Assembly: GCA_964602655.1 (NCBI GenBank) | Contig: CAZRSF010000047.1 | Span: 1-48,606, forward strand | Length of the DNA: 48,606 nucleotides | Direction: 5' to 3' | DNA from: Moduliflexus sp964602655 | Lineage (GTDB): Bacteria > Moduliflexota > Moduliflexia > Moduliflexales > Moduliflexaceae | Part shown: piece by piece, positions 9,144 through 16,996 of the stretch | Position numbering within the stretch: the first letter of the stretch is position 1 | Layout: every line of letters starts with the position of its first letter | Translations under genes and position numbers: made by a program | The notes under the pieces: model-generated | Database searches by the model: none | What the model saw: only the letters and a program-made list of their open reading frames with translations | Told to the model about the DNA's origin: nothing

Positions 9144-9390
9144 CCCCTCCTAAGAGCAGGGCTGTTAGGTTCTATTTTTTTGCCCTGAAAGGGCGATGTC
9201 ATATTAGCCCAGGGCAAAGCCCTGGGGACAGAGGGGCAGTCGCACCCACGCCCTGAAAGGGCGCATCATTGAGCCGCTCTTTCAGAGCGTATCACCGAAA
9301 CGTCCGTTTTCCCAGGGCTTCGCCCTGGGCTAATATGAATCGCGCCGTTGGCGCGTTTGAGAACTTAACAGCCCTGCCTTCCAGGAGGGG
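9144..9390. mobile_element. MITE-like element with ~30-bp inverted termini
   Basis: The left terminus (9144-9173, CCCCTCCTAAGAGCAGGGCT...) and right terminus (9360-9390, ...AGCCCTGCCTTCCAGGAGGGG) are imperfect inverted repeats of about 30 bp. Between them are nested palindromes: GCCCTGAAAGGGC twice (9182-9194 and 9250-9262), CCCAGGGCAAAGCCCTGGG (9208-9226) and CCCAGGGCTTCGCCCTGGG (9311-9329), the last two flanked by inverted copies of the TAATATGA/TCATATTA word. There is no open reading frame. The structure is that of a non-autonomous repeat element and it fills most of the 399-bp gap before the beta-glucosidase gene. Confidence 0.6.
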
Positions 9391-9499
9391 AATCGCGGAG
9401 ATGCTGCGTAACATCAGTAAATAATACAGACCATGTTCGAAACGATCATAACTCGTAGAGAGGCCTCGCCGGGGCGTCTCCATAAGGAGTGACATCATT

Positions 9500-10825
9500 A
9501 TGAAATTTCCATCTGATTTTTTGTGGGGCGTCGCGACATCGTCGTATCAAATCGAAGGCGCAGTGGCCGAAGACGGGCGCGGCGAGTCTATCTGGGATCG
9601 GTTTGCGTCTCTGCCGGGCAAGATTAAAGACGGCAGCACTGGCGCGGTCGCCTGCGACCATTATCACCGCTATCGCGAAGATATCGGACTGATGCGGGAA
9701 TTGGGCGTCAACGCCTACCGATTCAGCATCGCCTGGCCGCGCGTGCTGCCGAAAGGATTCGGGCAAATCAATAAAGCCGGCCTCGATTTCTACGACCGCT
9801 TAGTGGACGAATTACTGAGGGCAAAGATCACGCCAGCGGTGACGCTCTATCACTGGGATTTGCCGCAAGCCTTGCAAGAGCGCGGCGGCTGGGGGCATCG
9901 CGACACGGCGAAAGCCTTTGCGGAATTCGCTCAGGCGACCGCGCGGCGTTTAGGCGACCGCGTCCCGATCTGGATTACCCATAACGAAATGTGGTGCACG
10001 GCGTTTTTAGGTCATGCGAACGATATGTACGCGCCCGGCTACGCTGATTTCAAATTGGCCTTGCAAGCGGCGCATCATGTTCTCCTCTCGCATGGGCTGG
10101 CCGTGCCTGTGTTACGTTCCGAATGCGCGAAAACGGCGCAAATCGGGATTGCCCCCAATATCGCGCGTCCCTATCCCGCCACCGACGCGCTCTCCGATGC
10201 GGAGGCTGCGCGGCGCTTCGACGGGCATTTCAATCGCTGGTTTCTCGATCCGCTCGCCGGACGCGGCTACCCGGAAGATATGTGGGAATGCTACGCAGGG
10301 TACACGCCGCACATCGAAGACGATGATCTTCGGATAATCGCCGCGCCGCTTGATTTTCTCGGCATCAATTACTACAATGCGGATCGGATTGCCGCCGATC
10401 TCGACGGCGCGCCGCCATACACTCGTCAAGTTCCCGACCCGTCGTTGAAACGCACGGCGGATCGTGAAATTCACGCGCCCGGACTGTATGAGTCGCTCAC
10501 GCGCCTTCATCAGGATTACGGCTTCCCGGCGATCTACATCACCGAAAACGGCGCGGCCTACCCCGATAAAATCGCGAAAGACGGCGGCGTACACGATCCC
10601 GAACGCATCGCGTTTTTGCGCGCGCACTTCGAGCAAGCCGCGCTGGCGATTGACTCAGGCGTGCCGTTGAAGGGCTATTTTGTCTGGACGTTGATGGATA
10701 ATTTCGAGTGGTCGCAAGGCTATACATTGCGCTACGGCCTGACGTATGTTGATTTTGCGACACAGCAGCGCATCCTTAAAGATAGCGCGCGGTGGTATCG
10801 GGAGTTTATCGAAACGCAGAAATAG
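9500..10825 (+). CDS. GH1 beta-glucosidase
   Basis: The 441-residue protein is a full-length glycoside hydrolase family 1 TIM barrel that should release glucose from beta-glucosides in the cytoplasm (no signal peptide). The N-terminal signature FLWGVATSSYQIEGA is clear, as is the nucleophile motif YITENGA. The acid/base motif reads ITHNEMW, where most relatives have TFNEP; the catalytic Glu is kept, but Phe and Pro are replaced. Substrate-ring residues of the C-terminus (WTLMDNFEWSQGY) are intact. AAGGAGTG precedes the ATG at 9500. The gene is convergent with the hydrolase at 10872, with a class B palindrome between them. Confidence 0.95.
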   Translation: MKFPSDFLWGVATSSYQIEGAVAEDGRGESIWDRFASLPGKIKDGSTGAVACDHYHRYREDIGLMRELGVNAYRFSIAWPRVLPKGFGQINKAGLDFYDRLVDELLRAKITPAVTLYHWDLPQALQERGGWGHRDTAKAFAEFAQATARRLGDRVPIWITHNEMWCTAFLGHANDMYAPGYADFKLALQAAHHVLLSHGLAVPVLRSECAKTAQIGIAPNIARPYPATDALSDAEAARRFDGHFNRWFLDPLAGRGYPEDMWECYAGYTPHIEDDDLRIIAAPLDFLGINYYNADRIAADLDGAPPYTRQVPDPSLKRTADREIHAPGLYESLTRLHQDYGFPAIYITENGAAYPDKIAKDGGVHDPERIAFLRAHFEQAALAIDSGVPLKGYFVWTLMDNFEWSQGYTLRYGLTYVDFATQQRILKDSARWYREFIETQK

Positions 10826-10832
10826 AGGCGTT

Positions 10833-10865
10833 AGCCCTGCCAGGGTTTCGAACCCTGGCAGGGCT
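10833..10865. repeat. Class B palindrome between convergent genes
   Basis: Arms AGCCCTGCCAGGGTT and its complement surround TCG. It lies 7 nt after the GH1 stop and 6 nt before the stop of the minus-strand hydrolase, and TTTTTT follows on the plus strand (10868-10873). It could therefore end transcripts from the left gene. Confidence 0.8.
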
Positions 10866-10871
10866 GGTTTT

Positions 10872-11594
10872 TTACTCGTTCGTCTTGATGACGACGGTCA
10901 TTTTGTCTTTCAGCAGCGCGGCGAATGCGTCCGCGTCTTCAACTTTGCCTTCGTATAAGCCGTAGTGAATCGGAATAGCGATTGTGGCTTTTACGTCGAG
11001 CGCCGCGTCAGCGGCGTCCTGCACACTGTTCATCGTGTAGGTTTGTCCCAACGGCAGCAGCGCAATGTCACACGTGATCTCTTTCATTTCCGCGATGCGT
11101 TCCGTGTCGCCGAAATGATAGATTCTTACGCCGTCAACGGTAAAAATATAACCGACCCAATTATTGGCTTGCGGATGGAAGTTGGTTTTGGTAACATTAT
11201 ACGCCGGAACGACTTCGATGGACAGGCCGTCTTCTTCCTGTTTCATGCCCGGCTCCACCGCGATTACGGTCGCGTTGTCGAACTGTTTTTGTAATTCGGC
11301 GGCGACATCCTTCGGCGCAAAAAAGACGGTGCTTGCTTTCATCACTTTACGAATGTCATTAGGGGAGAAATGATCTTCATGCGCGTGGGTGATGAACACA
11401 AAATCCGCCGGGTCATCTTTCTCCAATTGCAGCGGGTCAACATACAGCGATTTCCCGTCCATCTCGATTTTGACGGCGGCCTGACCGAACCAATGAATTT
11501 TTTCTACCATCTGCTCTGGCGTACTGGCGGCAAACGCGAACGAAGCGCATATCAACATTCCTGCGATCATCATGAGACAAGCAGCATTTTTCAT
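10872..11594 (-). CDS. Exported metallo-beta-lactamase-fold hydrolase (UlaG-like)
   Basis: A signal peptide (about residues 1-22, cleavage after FAFAA) precedes a compact metallo-beta-lactamase domain of the UPF0173/UlaG type. The WFGQAAVKIEMDGKSLYVDP opening, metal motif THAHEDH (HxHxDH, about residue 70), a later HFGDTE and a C-terminal IPIHYG supply the ligands. Family members hydrolyse lactone or phosphodiester substrates; the substrate here is unknown. Export is uncommon for this subfamily, which is usually cytoplasmic. The ATG at 11594 begins the signal peptide. It is transcribed towards the GH1 gene. Confidence 0.88.
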   Translation of the reverse strand: MKNAACLMMIAGMLICASFAFAASTPEQMVEKIHWFGQAAVKIEMDGKSLYVDPLQLEKDDPADFVFITHAHEDHFSPNDIRKVMKASTVFFAPKDVAAELQKQFDNATVIAVEPGMKQEEDGLSIEVVPAYNVTKTNFHPQANNWVGYIFTVDGVRIYHFGDTERIAEMKEITCDIALLPLGQTYTMNSVQDAADAALDVKATIAIPIHYGLYEGKVEDADAFAALLKDKMTVVIKTNE

Positions 11595-12053
11595 ACGAAT
11601 AATCTTTCATGTAGGACGAAATTTTTTTCGTCCACTCGTCCGCATATTCATGCGGCGCGGGTGTCGAAATACCATTTCGACATACAAGACTCCTTTTGGC
11701 ACATCGGTTAGTTATGATGTCATTACGGTTGAGATCGGCACATCTCCACCAGTCATGCGACGCAACAACGCCGCGCAAATCACTGACTTCGGAAACCCTG
11801 CCGAATAGAAGAACCAATCTCATACGCGCGTCGAAAAACACAAGAGCAAATTCTCCTGAAAACTCCGCATATCATCACTTTTTCTTCCGATGCACTCTCA
11901 CGCGCGTAGAAGAGAACTTTTCTGTTTTAATTCTTGACTTTCCACTGCGATCTCCAAAGATAGTGTCTTTATCGGATTTTATGCCAGAAGCGGCATTTTT
12001 ATACCACGAAAACAACTCATCTATTCCATAAACGTTCACGGGAGGAACAGGTC
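11595..12053. other. Gene-free divergent region upstream of yebC
   Basis: This stretch separates the divergent hydrolase and yebC genes, so promoters for both should be here. I see a 9-bp inverted repeat TGTCGAAAT/ATTTCGACA at 11662-11682 with a 3-base loop. A TTGACT at about 11935 has GATAGT 19 bp downstream, which is too weak to call. Nothing else is supported. Confidence 0.5.
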
Positions 12054-12803
12054 ATGTCAGGTCATTCCAAGTGGCATTCTATTCGCCACAAAAAAGGTAA
12101 AATTGACGCGCAGCGCGGAAAAATTTTTACGCGATTGATTAAAGAATTAACAGTAGCCGCCAGAATGGGCGGCGGCGATCAGAATGGGAATGCGCGATTA
12201 CGCAGCGCAGTTGCTTCGGCAAAAGCTGCCAACATGCCAGCGGATAACATTGATCGCGCCATCAAAAAGGGCACGGGCGAGCTTGAAGGCGTCGCATACG
12301 AAGAACTCACGTACGAAGGCTACGGCCCGGCGGGCGTGGCCGTGATGATGGACGTGATGACCGATAACAAAAATCGGACGGTCGCGGATATTCGGCATTT
12401 GATGAGCAAAAACGGCGGCAACCTCGGCGCGGCGAATTGCGTCGCCTGGATGTTCCATCGCAAAGGCGTCATTACCGTCAACATCGAAGACGCCAACGAA
12501 GACGATTTGCTGGAAATCGCCCTGGAAGCCGGGGCGGAAGATATGACGAACGAAGGGGAAACCTTTCAGATTCTTACGGCGGTCGAGAATTTCGAAGACG
12601 TGCGCAGCACACTTGAAAAGAAAGGGATTCCGATGGCAAGCGCAGAACTGAGCCGCCTCCCTGAAAATACCGTCAAAGTCGCCGATGCCAAAGATGCGGC
12701 CAAAGTGCTGAAATTGATGGATGCGTTGGAAAATAGTGACGACGTGCAGAACGTGTACGCGAATTTCGACATTCCCGAAGAGATTCTGGAGAGTCTGGAA
12801 TAA
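12054..12803 (+). CDS. yebC: YebC/PmpR family protein
   Basis: The 249-residue length and start (MSGHSKWHSIRHKKG) are diagnostic of YebC/PmpR. The family is described as DNA-binding transcription regulators and, more recently, as ribosome-associated factors that help translation of proline-rich stretches. Other family marks visible are ARMGGGDQNGNARLR and TEGYGPAGVAVMMD-like YEGYGPAG. GGGAGGAAC lies upstream of the ATG. It heads the yebC-ruvC-...-ruvA-ruvB cluster, an arrangement common in many phyla, and ruvC begins 6 nt after its stop. Confidence 0.96.
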   Translation: MSGHSKWHSIRHKKGKIDAQRGKIFTRLIKELTVAARMGGGDQNGNARLRSAVASAKAANMPADNIDRAIKKGTGELEGVAYEELTYEGYGPAGVAVMMDVMTDNKNRTVADIRHLMSKNGGNLGAANCVAWMFHRKGVITVNIEDANEDDLLEIALEAGAEDMTNEGETFQILTAVENFEDVRSTLEKKGIPMASAELSRLPENTVKVADAKDAAKVLKLMDALENSDDVQNVYANFDIPEEILESLE

Positions 12804-12809
12804 CAGCGT

Positions 12810-13307
12810 ATGAGAACGCTTGGCATTGATCCCGGTTCGCTGAAAAGCGGCTATGGCGTGGTTGATGAGCAGCAGGGGCAATTAGAGATGGTTGACTACG
12901 GCGTGATTCGGACGAAACCGGACGCGCCGTTGGCCGAACGGCTGCTCACCATCAGCGTTCGCCTGCGGGAACTGATCGAGCGTTATGCGCCCGACGAGAT
13001 TGCCGTGGAAGAAGTGTTCATGGCGACGAACGCGCAGTCGTCCTTGAAATTGGGGCAGGCCAGAGGCGCGATACTGCTGACTGCCGCGCAGGCCGGCATG
13101 TCGGTGGCTGAATATACGCCGCTGCAAGTCAAACAATCGGTCGTCGGGTATGGCCGGGCAGATAAAATGCAGGTGCAGCAGATGGTCAAAGTCTTGCTGC
13201 GCCTGACTGAAATTCCGACGCCGGACGACGCGGCGGACGCGCTCGCCATCGCGATTTGCCATCACCACTCGGCCAAAATGAACCGCCAGCTTGCGCAGGC
13301 GCGATAA
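12810..13307 (+). CDS. ruvC: Holliday junction resolvase RuvC
   Basis: RuvC cuts four-way junctions delivered by RuvAB. The RNase H-fold acidic residues are visible: Asp in RTLGIDPG (residue 7), Glu in AVEEVF (about 67-68) and the C-terminal DDAADALAIAICH pair (about 138-141). The 165-residue length is standard. The start is 6 nt after the yebC stop. In most bacteria ruvA follows directly; here two foreign-looking genes intervene, the first beginning 4 nt after the ruvC stop. Confidence 0.97.
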   Translation: MRTLGIDPGSLKSGYGVVDEQQGQLEMVDYGVIRTKPDAPLAERLLTISVRLRELIERYAPDEIAVEEVFMATNAQSSLKLGQARGAILLTAAQAGMSVAEYTPLQVKQSVVGYGRADKMQVQQMVKVLLRLTEIPTPDDAADALAIAICHHHSAKMNRQLAQAR

Positions 13308-13311
13308 AAAT

Positions 13312-14601
13312 ATGTTTATACAATTCAGCGTAGGAAATTTTCGATCAATTCAAGATATTGTGACATTAAGCATGAACGCGGCTCCGCTTGCGAAACTTGC
13401 TGATATGAATATCTTTTCGTTCGAAACGTTCACGCTGTTAAAAAGCGTTGCGATTTATGGCTCGAATGCGAGCGGAAAAAGTAATCTCATCAAAGCATTT
13501 GAGTTTATGAAATCGTTTGTCTTGCATTCGTCGAAAGAATCCCAGGCCACAGAGTCTATCAATGTGGAACGATTTCGATTAAGCACGACAACAGAAAAGA
13601 TGCCGTCATTTTTCGAAGCCGTATTTATCTGCGACGGGAAAAAATATCGGTATGGTTTTGAGGTTGACCGGCAAAAAGTCCATTCCGAATGGTTGTTTTA
13701 TGGGTTGTCGAAACACGAATCAAAGCTTTTCATACGAGATGGCGAACAGATTTCGATCAGCCGCCCCTTTAAAGAAGGAAAAGGCTTGCAGACGAAAACG
13801 CGCCCGAACGCGCTTTTTCTGTCCGTTGTCGCTCAATTTAACGGAGCAATTGCCACCCAAATATTACAATGGTTCGAAAGTGTCGGCATCATCTCAGGAT
13901 TGGATGATCGCTCCTATAACGATTTTACCTATCAGCAATTAAGTGAAAATGGGGCATTCAGGCAATTCGTGTTGACCTATCTTCATGTTGCGGATTTTGG
14001 CATTCGCGACATTGCCGTCGAAAATATTAAAGTTCGCCTTGCAGACCTCCCTGAACATCTGAAAGAATCATTTAAAAAATTTACAGAAACAGACGAACTT
14101 GATGCGTACAGCACATCTTTTTTGCACACATGCTATAATGATGTTCAACAACCTGTCGCGTTAGAAAAATTCGATCTCGAATATAATGAATCCGAAGGCA
14201 CACAAAAATTTTTAAAATTATTAGGGCCGCTCTCAGAAGCCATCACCGGTGGGAAAACGCTTCTTATCGACGAATTAGATGCACGATTACATCCGATGCT
14301 CACGCGGTTTCTGATCCAGCTTTTTCATAGTAATGAGACTAACCCTCGCCACGCCCAATTGATTTTTGCCACGCATGACATCAATTTATTAACTAATGAA
14401 ATCTTCCGAGAAGATCAAATCTGGTTTGTTGAAAAAAACCAATACGGGGCATCCGAACTCTATTCATTAGTCGAATTCAAACATGCTCAGAAAAAAAATG
14501 GGAACGGATCGTCATTTCGAAAAGATTATCTGTTAGGAAAATATGGCGCAATCCCTTTCATCGGAGATGTCGAATTATTATCAGGCATTGAACAGCAATG
14601 A
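13312..14601 (+). CDS. AAA/ABC-type ATPase (RloA/OLD/AriA-like), putative defence sensor
   Basis: The 429-residue protein begins with FIQFSVGNFRSI and has Walker A GSNASGKS (about residues 50-57), an ABC-like signature ESEGTQKF (about 293-300), Walker B TLLIDELDARLHP and a His switch FATHD. This is the AAA_15/AAA_21 fold of OLD, RloA and PARIS AriA ATPases, which sense phage proteins or DNA states. An in-frame TTG at 13291 inside ruvC is possible, but relatives start at MxIQFSVxNFRS, so ATG 13312 is chosen. Base composition is visibly richer in A and T than ruvC and ruvB. It overlaps the next gene by ATGA. The defence role is inferred from family and pairing. Confidence 0.85.
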   Translation: MFIQFSVGNFRSIQDIVTLSMNAAPLAKLADMNIFSFETFTLLKSVAIYGSNASGKSNLIKAFEFMKSFVLHSSKESQATESINVERFRLSTTTEKMPSFFEAVFICDGKKYRYGFEVDRQKVHSEWLFYGLSKHESKLFIRDGEQISISRPFKEGKGLQTKTRPNALFLSVVAQFNGAIATQILQWFESVGIISGLDDRSYNDFTYQQLSENGAFRQFVLTYLHVADFGIRDIAVENIKVRLADLPEHLKESFKKFTETDELDAYSTSFLHTCYNDVQQPVALEKFDLEYNESEGTQKFLKLLGPLSEAITGGKTLLIDELDARLHPMLTRFLIQLFHSNETNPRHAQLIFATHDINLLTNEIFREDQIWFVEKNQYGASELYSLVEFKHAQKKNGNGSSFRKDYLLGKYGAIPFIGDVELLSGIEQQ

Positions 14602-15224
14602 GCAGCAGATATCAGCCCTGGAAAAAAAGCAAAGAACAGCGTCGAGTTCACGACAGAATGCAGAGAGAGAAAATCTTGATCGTCTGCGAAGGGGAACAGA
14701 CTGAACCTAATTATTTTAAGAGTTTTCCCGTGAACAAGGAAGTCGTGGAGGTTGATATTCACGGAGAAGGAAAAAACACCGACAGTTTGGTTGAAGAAGC
14801 GATTCGCTTGAAAAATCAAGCAGAAAAAAGCGGAGCGCAATATAATCAGACATGGTGTGTCTTTGATCGAGATTCTTTCCCAAAACAAAATTTTTATCGC
14901 GCACTCCAATTGGCGATAAACAGCAAAATTCGCGTTGCCTATTCGAATCAGGCATTCGAAATCTGGTATCTGTTGCATTTTCATTATGTTGTCGAGGCTG
15001 CCGAACGGAGTGAATATCAGGCACGATTAAGCCGGCTGTTAGGGCATCGTTATGAAAAAAACAGTAAAGTGATCTATCGCGAATTGTTGGATAAACAGGA
15101 AAAGGCCATCACGCATGCCCGAAAATTATTAGAAGAATATCACTCTCCAGATGTTGATGCTCATAACCCTTCAACAAAAGTCCATTTGCTTGTTGAAGAA
15201 TTGAACAAAAGGCTACTGCTATGA
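14598..15224 (+). CDS. rloB: RloB-family protein with Toprim-like residues
   Basis: The 208-residue protein matches the RloB pattern: ILIVCEGEQTEPNYF (Glu31), then CVFDRDSF (Asp90 and Asp92) and SNQAFEIWYLLHF. The spaced Glu and DxD suit a Toprim-type metal site, as in OLD and AriB nucleases; whether it cuts DNA or RNA is not known from sequence. Its start overlaps the ATPase stop, and its own stop overlaps the ruvA start, both by ATGA, so translation of ATPase, RloB and RuvA should be coupled. Together with the ATPase it forms a two-gene unit resembling known ATPase-effector phage-defence pairs. Confidence 0.85.
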   Translation: MSSRYQPWKKSKEQRRVHDRMQREKILIVCEGEQTEPNYFKSFPVNKEVVEVDIHGEGKNTDSLVEEAIRLKNQAEKSGAQYNQTWCVFDRDSFPKQNFYRALQLAINSKIRVAYSNQAFEIWYLLHFHYVVEAAERSEYQARLSRLLGHRYEKNSKVIYRELLDKQEKAITHARKLLEEYHSPDVDAHNPSTKVHLLVEELNKRLLL

Positions 15225-15814
15225 TCGCTCGATTAACCGGCAAGCTTGCTGTCAAAAACCCTGATGAAGTGCTTCTCGATGTCAGCGGCGTCGGCTATCA
15301 GGTCGCGATTCCGCTCTCAACGTTTTACGAACTTCCCGAACGCGGCGAGGTCGTGACTCTCCAAATTTACACCGCCATGCGCGAGAATGCCATCGAACTT
15401 TTCGGATTTCTCACGCTCAAAGAAAAAGAAGTTTTTAAACTCCTTCTAAATGTCTCGAAAATCGGCCCTAAGTTGTCATTAAATATATTATCCGGCATCG
15501 CCTGCGACGACTTGACGACCGCGCTTGCGACCGGCGACATCCTGAAATTGCGCGGCATTCCAGGGATCGGCCAGAAGACCGCCGAACGCATGATTCTGGA
15601 ATTGAAAGACAAAGTGCCGAAAACCCAAGCCGCCGCCGGGCAGGACACCGCGCTGCCGGGCGAACTTTTCGAAGACGCGCTCTCCGCGCTGTTGAATCTC
15701 GGCTATAAACGCCCGAATGCGGAACGCGCCGTCAAACGCGCCATCAACGAAGCCGGGCGCGACACGCATCTGGAAGAAATTATTCGACTGTCGTTGAAAT
15801 ATATGGCGTTATAA
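15221..15814 (+). CDS. ruvA: Holliday junction branch migration protein RuvA
   Basis: RuvA binds four-way junctions as a tetramer and loads RuvB. The 197-residue protein has the OB-fold N-terminus (MIARLTGKLAVKNPDEVLLDVSG, the usual start), two helix-hairpin-helix segments (LLNVSKIGPKLSLNIL; LRGIPGIGQKTAERMI) and the C-terminal RuvB-binding domain. The start ATG lies within the rloB stop overlap, with no independent ribosome site, so its expression probably depends on translation of the inserted cassette. Confidence 0.97.
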   Translation: MIARLTGKLAVKNPDEVLLDVSGVGYQVAIPLSTFYELPERGEVVTLQIYTAMRENAIELFGFLTLKEKEVFKLLLNVSKIGPKLSLNILSGIACDDLTTALATGDILKLRGIPGIGQKTAERMILELKDKVPKTQAAAGQDTALPGELFEDALSALLNLGYKRPNAERAVKRAINEAGRDTHLEEIIRLSLKYMAL

Positions 15815-15821
15815 AGGTGGA

Positions 15822-15893
15822 ACCGCGAAATATACAAAATACACGTAAAGAAAAAATATTCGGCATTTTCGCGTATTTTGTGTGTTTCGTGGT
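15822..15893. repeat. Imperfect 24-bp inverted repeat between ruvA and ruvB
   Basis: The left arm ACCGCGAAATATACAAAATA.. (15822-15845) and the complement of the right arm ACCACGAAACACACAAAATA.. (15870-15893) differ at about five positions. It occupies nearly the whole 93-bp space between ruvA and ruvB and resembles the ACCACGAAA-type dispersed intergenic repeats. It could fold in the mRNA without a T-run. Confidence 0.65.
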
Positions 15894-15907
15894 AACTCAC
15901 AAAAAGA

Positions 15908-16981
15908 ATGGATACCGAAAAACGCTTAGTCAGCCCGGATACGCGCGCCGAAGATTTCGATGTCGAACGCACGCTGCGTCCGCAGCATATTGACGAGTAC
16001 ATCGGGCAGCAAAAGCTGAAAGAGACGCTCGGCATTTTTATTCAGGCCGCCAAAGAACGGGGTGAGGCGCTGGATCACGCGCTCTTTTACGGCCCGCCGG
16101 GACTCGGCAAAACCACGCTCGCGCACATCATCGCCAAAGAGATGAACGTCAACATCAAAACCACGTCCGGGCCGGTGATCGAACACGCGGGCGAGCTTTC
16201 CGGGATTTTGACGAATCTGGCCGACAAAGACGTGCTCTTTATTGACGAAATTCACCGCCTGAATCGCGTGGTGGAAGAAAACCTGTATCCGGCGATGGAA
16301 GATTTCCAGTTGGATCTGATTGTGGGGCAGGGGCCGAATGCGCGCTCAATCAAACTGAATATTCCGCATTTCACCTTAGTCGGCGCAACGACGCGCGTCG
16401 GCTTGCTGACTTCGCCGATGCGCGACCGCTTCGGCATTATCCACCGCCTCGAATTCTACACGCCGCAAGAATTGCAGCAGATCGTCACGCGCTCGGCGCA
16501 GATTCTGAAAATTCAGATCGAACAGGAAGGCGCATACGAAATCGCGCGCCGGTCGCGCGGCACGCCGCGTATCGCGAACCGCTTGCTGCGGCGCATTCGC
16601 GACATCGCGCAGGTCAGAGCCAAAAACATTATCACGCTCGACATTGCGAAACTCGGCTTGAAAATGCTGGAAGTGGATGAAATCGGACTGGACTATATGG
16701 ATCGGAATCTGTTATTGACGATTATCGAGAAGTTCGACGGCGGCCCGGTCGGGCTTGATACGCTGGCCGCCGCGATCAGCGAGGAAAAAGACACGATTGA
16801 GGATGTGTACGAACCGTTCCTGATTCAATGCGGATTTTTAGAACGGACGCCGCGCGGCAGAAAAGCCACCAGATTAGCCTATCAGCATTGCGGGTGGCAG
16901 CCCTCGCCGCAAGCGCAGCAGAAGATGTCGGGAAACGCCCAGCCATCTCTATGGACAGGGGAAGAACAACCATCATCATAA
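15908..16981 (+). CDS. ruvB: Holliday junction helicase RuvB
   Basis: RuvB is the AAA+ motor of branch migration. Visible motifs are Walker A GPPGLGKTTL, Walker B LFIDEIHRL, sensor 1 LVGATTR and the arginine finger in SPMRDRFG, followed by the winged helix (RRIRDIAQVRA, then the C-terminal domain ending near RKATRLAYQH). At 357 residues it is a little longer than average because of a loose Gln/Ser-rich tail after the conserved AYQHCG. AAAGA before the ATG is a weak ribosome site. GlgC begins 15 nt after its stop. Confidence 0.97.
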   Translation: MDTEKRLVSPDTRAEDFDVERTLRPQHIDEYIGQQKLKETLGIFIQAAKERGEALDHALFYGPPGLGKTTLAHIIAKEMNVNIKTTSGPVIEHAGELSGILTNLADKDVLFIDEIHRLNRVVEENLYPAMEDFQLDLIVGQGPNARSIKLNIPHFTLVGATTRVGLLTSPMRDRFGIIHRLEFYTPQELQQIVTRSAQILKIQIEQEGAYEIARRSRGTPRIANRLLRRIRDIAQVRAKNIITLDIAKLGLKMLEVDEIGLDYMDRNLLLTIIEKFDGGPVGLDTLAAAISEEKDTIEDVYEPFLIQCGFLERTPRGRKATRLAYQHCGWQPSPQAQQKMSGNAQPSLWTGEEQPSS

Positions 16982-16996
16982 ACAAGGAGGGGACGT

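Noticed and set aside
11935..11970. Promoter upstream of yebC
   Set aside because: TTGACT and GATAGT are 19 bp apart and both differ from consensus; not strong enough to call.
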